Shown in pieces: positions 15,727-18,221 of a DNA stretch of 18,221 bases; the stretch's first letter is position 1, and each line of letters opens with the position of its first letter. The stretch covers positions 1 to 18,221 of the forward strand of contig CACYEO010000157.1 of assembly GCA_902773475.1 (NCBI GenBank), given 5' to 3'. This DNA is from an uncultured bacterium (GTDB lineage Bacteria; Verrucomicrobiota; Kiritimatiellia; RFP12; UBA1067). The notes beneath the pieces were generated by a model. It was not told the origin of the DNA and did not search any database. It saw only the letters and a program-made list of their open reading frames with translations. Both the position numbers and the translations under genes were made by a program.

Positions 15727-15736
15727 GCTATGCGGT
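15727..15736. repeat. 10-nt direct repeat, left copy
   Basis: GCTATGCGGT, identical to 16020-16029. The copy lies between the glgP -10 box and its start codon, so it is in the glgP 5' leader. Confidence 0.5.
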
Positions 15737-15749
15737 CGTGAAAGGCGCA

Positions 15750-15758
15750 ATTATACCA
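15750..15758 (-). promoter_or_regulatory. extended -10 promoter of glgP
   Basis: On the minus strand TGGTATAAT is a perfect TATAAT with the TGn extension, about 39 nt before the glgP ATG. The -35 position (GGGGAA) is poor, as is usual for extended -10 promoters. Confidence 0.6.
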
Positions 15759-15793
15759 AAATATTGCGCGGATTCCCCGCGAAATCGGGGTCT

Positions 15794-15814
15794 TGCACAC
15801 CCGATGGGGGCGCA
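15794..15814. repeat. small dispersed hairpin, copy B
   Basis: CACCCGATGGGGGCGCACC-type element: CCC-GAT-GGG core flanked by TGC and GCA arms. Shares at least 10 consecutive bases (ACCCGATGGGGG) with copy C and the CCC-NAT-GGG/GCGC pattern with copy A. It lies about 35 nt upstream of the glgP -10 box. Confidence 0.45.
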
Positions 15815-15845
15815 CCTGTGTTTTTCACCCGGGCGGTTTGAGATT

Positions 15846-16007
15846 GGAAACAACCGGAACAACTGGAAAAAACAACTTCGAGAGAGGGGTGCGGACTGCG
15901 AAGCGTATCCACCGGCCCAAGGCCTCTGCCGAAGGCGGTCGCCAGAGCGGAGCCGCAAGGCCCCGCAAGCTCGCACCAAAGGAAAGTTGTTTCAAACAGT
16001 TGTTTCC
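15846..16007 (-). ncRNA. candidate structured RNA or MITE-like inverted-repeat unit
   Basis: Outer arms: GGAAACAAC (15846-15854) pairs with GTTGTTTCC (15999-16007), and AAACAACTT (15870-15878) pairs with AAGTTGTTT (15984-15992). Inside, GGTGCG (15888-15893) pairs with CGCACC (15972-15977), then CTGCG with CGCAAG around one bulge. The interior holds three hairpins: GGCC-CAA-GGCC (15914-15924), CTCTG...CAGAG with an inner CCG/CGG (15924-15947), and a 6-bp stem at 15949-15964. The last stem is complete only on the minus strand, where an A-C mismatch becomes G-U, favouring a minus-strand RNA. It matches no RNA family I know. A non-autonomous transposon remnant is an alternative. Confidence 0.4.
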
Positions 16008-16019
16008 CATAATCAAAAA

Positions 16020-16029
16020 GCTATGCGGT
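16020..16029. repeat. 10-nt direct repeat, right copy
   Basis: GCTATGCGGT, identical to 15727-15736, 293 nt apart. The two copies bracket the inverted-repeat unit, and each is followed on its right by a CCCGATGGGG hairpin. Confidence 0.5.
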
Positions 16030-16043
16030 GAATTACGCAGATG

Positions 16044-16065
16044 CGCCCACCCGATGGGGGGGGCG
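16044..16065. repeat. small dispersed hairpin, copy C
   Basis: CGCCC-a-CCC-GAT-GGG-gg-GGGCG: an eight-pair imperfect hairpin around GAT, ending in a run of eight G. The core is identical to copy B. Confidence 0.45.
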
Positions 16066-16087
16066 GAAGGCCGGCAGGCAAAATTAG

Positions 16088-16131
16088 CCGGCTGCGGACG
16101 CTGCGTGACGGCTTCCGCTCCGCAGTGCCGG
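16088..16131 (-). terminator. possible carB terminator
   Basis: CTGCGGA (16092-16098) pairs with TCCGCAG (16119-16125), and outer CCGG (16088-16091) pairs with CCGG (16128-16131) after a 2-nt bulge. On the minus strand it begins 14 nt after the carB stop and is followed by CTAATTTTG, a weak T-tract. Confidence 0.42.
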
Positions 16132-16145
16132 AGGAATGCGGAAAA

Positions 16146-18221
16146 TCACGCCGGACGGCGCAGTCTGTGGTATTCCTGCAAAGTGCGGACTCCCGTGCCG
16201 CCGAATGCGACTTCCTCCGCAAGACCGCCTACCGCGGCGCGGAATCCGTCCAGCGTGGTAGTGAGCGGAACGCCGGCCGCGACCGCTCCCGAACGCAGCT
16301 TTGCGTTGTCTTCGGTCGCCTCATGCCCGTTTTCAGTTGTGCAGACGATCCATTTCAACACTCCTTCGCGGAGCAGGTCGAGCGCGTTCGGACGCCCGCG
16401 CGAAATGCGGAAAACGGCTTTGGACGGAATTCCCGCCCCGCGCAGGCGCGTCGACGTGCCGCATGTCGCATAGATGCCGTAGCCGAGACGGACGAGTTCG
16501 CGGACGGCTTCGATGCCTGCGGCCTTGTCTTCGTCCCGCAGGGAGACGAAGACTTCGCCGGATTTCGGCAGCGGGCTCCCGGCGGCGATCTGGCTTTTGA
16601 AATAGGCGATTTCCGGGTCTTCGTCGATGGACATCACTTCGCCGGTGGATTTCATCTCCGGAGTGAGCGCGACTTCCGCGCCGGGGAATTTCACGAAGGG
16701 GAACACCGCCTCTTTCACCGAAGTGTACGCGGGGACGGCTTTGCGGGTGAAGCCGATGCCGTCGAGCGTTTCGCCGGCCATGCACCTTGCGGCGATGTCG
16801 GCAAGCGGAACTCCGGCCGCCTTGGAGACGAACGGCACCGTGCGCGAAGCGCGCGGATTGACTTCTATCATCCAGACTGTTTCGCCGCCGCCGGGAATCT
16901 TGTCCTTTGTCACTGCGAGCTGGATGTTCATCAGACCGACTATGCGAAGACGTCTCGCGAACTCGCGCGCGATTCTTTCCACTTCCGCGATGGTCTCGGG
17001 CGAAAGGGATCGCGGCGGTGTAATCGCGGCGGCGTCGCCCGAATGGCAGCCTGCCGCTTCGACGTGTTCGAGAATGCCGCCGACAACTACCGTCTTGCCG
17101 TCGGAAACGCAGTCGACGTCGAGTTCGGTGGCGTGTTCGAGGAATTTGTCCACCAGAACCGGTTTGCCGCCTGACGCGGCGACGGCTTCGCCGACATATT
17201 TGTCGAGCTCCTTTTCCGTCGCGACTATCGCCATTCCGCGCCCGCCAAGGACGAAACTCGGCCTTACGAGGACGGGATAGCCGATTTCCGCCGCAATCCG
17301 GCGCGCATCGGCGGTTGAACGCGCGATCCCGCTTGCAGGCTGTTTCACGCCGGTCTCTTCTACGAGACGTTTGAAGAAGTCGCGGTCTTCGGCGCGGTCG
17401 ATGTCGTCCGGCGACGTGCCTATCACGCGCGCGCCTGCGGCTTTCAGCCGCTGCGCAAGATTGAGCGGCGTCTGGCCGCCGTATTGTACGATCACTCCGT
17501 CGCAGCGTTCGCGCCCGTATATTTCCATCACGTCTTCGAACGTGAGCGGCTCGAAGTACAGACGGTCGGACGTGTCGTAGTCGGTCGAGACGGTTTCGGG
17601 GTTGGAGTTCACCATCACCACTTCGCAGCCTGCGGCTTTCAGCGCGTACGCCGCGTGGCAGCAGCACCAGTCGAATTCGATGCCCTGGCCGATGCGGTTC
17701 GGACCTCCGCCCAAAACCATGATCTTGCGTTTCCGGCAGCAGTCGACGGCTGTCGATGGCTGTCGATCGATCGCATTCGACTGCCTTCGATTGCAATCGA
17801 AAGCCGCCGGATAATAAGAATAATAGTACGGCGTCTTCGCCTTGAACTCTCCTGCGCATGTGTCTACTTCGCCGAATTCCGGGCGGATGCCCAGATCGAT
17901 GCGGGTTTTCCGCACGAGATCTTCTTCGCTTCCGACGGCTTCCGCAATTTCCCTGTCGCTGAAACCGAACGCTTTCGCCTGGCGGAGGAGCGCCGCATCG
18001 AGCGGCAGCCTGCATCCGGCGTCTTGAGACCGGCTGTCAGACGGCTTTTGGCAGGCGGCTTGCGAGGAAAGGTAGGAACGGAACGCCTCGATTTCTTCAA
18101 GCTGCGCCTTGAACCATGGGTCGTATGCGGTTTTGTCGTGGTATTCGAGAGGGGCTTCGAGCGAACGGACCGCTTTGAGGTACGCCTGCTTGAAAGTGCG
18201 TCCCAGAGCCATGACCTCCCC
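16146..18221 (-). CDS. carB: carbamoyl-phosphate synthase large subunit, partial (N-terminus outside window)
   Basis: About 691 residues covering the end of the first synthetase half, the oligomerisation domain, the second ATP-grasp domain and the C-terminal allosteric (MGS-like) domain. The frame is open at the right edge and reads GEVMALGRTFKQA, which aligns to about residue 300 of the usual 1070, so the internal ATG at 18212 is not the start. Key blocks: VDTCAGEF, KIMVLGGGPNRIGQGIEFD, VNSNPETVSTDYDTSDRLYFEP, VIVQYGGQTPLNLA, VRPSFVLGGRGM and IEVNPRASRTVPFVSKA. With CarA it makes carbamoyl phosphate for pyrimidines and arginine. Two extra segments, near 18006-18068 and 17733-17810, enlarge the oligomerisation region and the linker before the second ATP-grasp half; both are encoded by palindromic DNA. 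Confidence 0.95.
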   Translation of the reverse strand, partial: GEVMALGRTFKQAYLKAVRSLEAPLEYHDKTAYDPWFKAQLEEIEAFRSYLSSQAACQKPSDSRSQDAGCRLPLDAALLRQAKAFGFSDREIAEAVGSEEDLVRKTRIDLGIRPEFGEVDTCAGEFKAKTPYYYSYYPAAFDCNRRQSNAIDRQPSTAVDCCRKRKIMVLGGGPNRIGQGIEFDWCCCHAAYALKAAGCEVVMVNSNPETVSTDYDTSDRLYFEPLTFEDVMEIYGRERCDGVIVQYGGQTPLNLAQRLKAAGARVIGTSPDDIDRAEDRDFFKRLVEETGVKQPASGIARSTADARRIAAEIGYPVLVRPSFVLGGRGMAIVATEKELDKYVGEAVAASGGKPVLVDKFLEHATELDVDCVSDGKTVVVGGILEHVEAAGCHSGDAAAITPPRSLSPETIAEVERIAREFARRLRIVGLMNIQLAVTKDKIPGGGETVWMIEVNPRASRTVPFVSKAAGVPLADIAARCMAGETLDGIGFTRKAVPAYTSVKEAVFPFVKFPGAEVALTPEMKSTGEVMSIDEDPEIAYFKSQIAAGSPLPKSGEVFVSLRDEDKAAGIEAVRELVRLGYGIYATCGTSTRLRGAGIPSKAVFRISRGRPNALDLLREGVLKWIVCTTENGHEATEDNAKLRSGAVAAGVPLTTTLDGFRAAVGGLAEEVAFGGTGVRTLQEYHRLRRPA
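17733..17810. repeat. TCGA-periodic palindromic element inside carB
   Basis: Bounded by CCGGC (17733-17737) and GCCGG (17806-17810). TCGA occurs at 17743, 17753, 17763, 17767, 17777, 17787 and 17797: a strict 10-nt period on each side of a central TCGATCGA. Twenty-eight nt on the left of the centre (17739-17766) match the reverse complement of 17767-17794 at 21 of 28 positions. The carB frame remains open through it and encodes a Cys/Asn/Arg/Asp-rich segment not found in the E. coli protein. Confidence 0.7.
18004..18059. repeat. second palindromic element inside carB
   Basis: GCAGCCTGC (18005-18013) and GCAGGCGGC (18051-18059) are an inverted repeat with one mismatch. Between them lie CCGGCGTC-type and GACCGG arms and repeated CGGCT (18031, 18042, 18056). 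The encoded segment, rich in Ser, Gln, Asp and Cys, lies where other CarB proteins are about 16 residues shorter. Confidence 0.5.

Larger units (their letters stand above)
15712..16145. other. gene-free region between carB and glgP
   Basis: A 434-nt stretch with no convincing gene; short open frames on both strands lack ribosome sites and homology. From right to left it holds a possible carB terminator hairpin, hairpin copy C, one 10-nt direct repeat, a 160-nt inverted-repeat structure, hairpin copy B, a CCCCG/CGGGG stem (15775-15790), the extended -10 promoter of glgP and the second direct repeat in the glgP leader. Confidence 0.6.

Noticed and set aside
14506..15741. A 411-codon open frame antisense to glgP
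   Set aside because: Codon-bias shadow of glgP; no motif and no start signal.
15793..16473. Plus-strand open frames across the carB-glgP gap
   Set aside because: Composition is Arg/Pro/Gly-rich, they run over repeat hairpins into antisense carB, and no domain or ribosome site is visible.

Overview
The window (about 18.2 kb, GC-rich, dense bacterial coding) looks like a chromosomal segment of an anaerobic, fermentative Gram-negative bacterium. A gut or sediment member of the PVC superphylum (Kiritimatiellota, Lentisphaerota or Verrucomicrobiota type) is my best guess. That placement is inference, from a short split dcw cluster, a meso-DAP-type MurE, an H-cluster maturase (HydG) with a clostridial-type ferredoxin, and a rhamnosidase fragment. 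No rRNA, tRNA, CRISPR array, phage or transposase gene is visible.

Layout. (1) 1-2471, plus strand: the C-terminal end of a GH78 alpha-L-rhamnosidase, a BASS-family transporter and a compact HI0933/BaiN-type flavoprotein. (2) 2510-4397, minus strand: an SPFH/band-7 protein, an overlapping NfeD-like membrane protein and a small unrecognised membrane protein. (3) 4398-4928: a divergent, AT-rich non-coding region carrying the mraZ promoter. (4) 4929-10136, plus strand: mraZ-rsmH-ftsL-ftsI-murE, a tightly packed cell-wall/division operon that ends after murE. (5) 10174-15711, minus strand: glgP-hydG-nagA followed by a 2[4Fe-4S] ferredoxin gene, linking glycogen breakdown, H-cluster assembly, amino-sugar catabolism and electron carriage. 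(6) 15712-16145: a gene-free stretch with repeats and a strongly foldable inverted-repeat unit. (7) 16146 to the right edge, minus strand: the C-terminal two thirds of carB, open at the window edge.

Most unusual features: two extra segments in the CarB reading frame, both encoded by imperfect palindromic DNA, one with TCGA at a 10-nt period; a HydG whose auxiliary-cluster motif has Gly in place of the middle Cys; a roughly 160-nt structured inverted repeat between carB and glgP, with a 10-nt direct repeat around it and a small dispersed hairpin family nearby; and GC-rich hairpins that enclose or touch stop codons at three transcript ends. No complete new multi-gene system is evident. The palindromic-repeat biology, particularly inside carB, is the best candidate for something undescribed.
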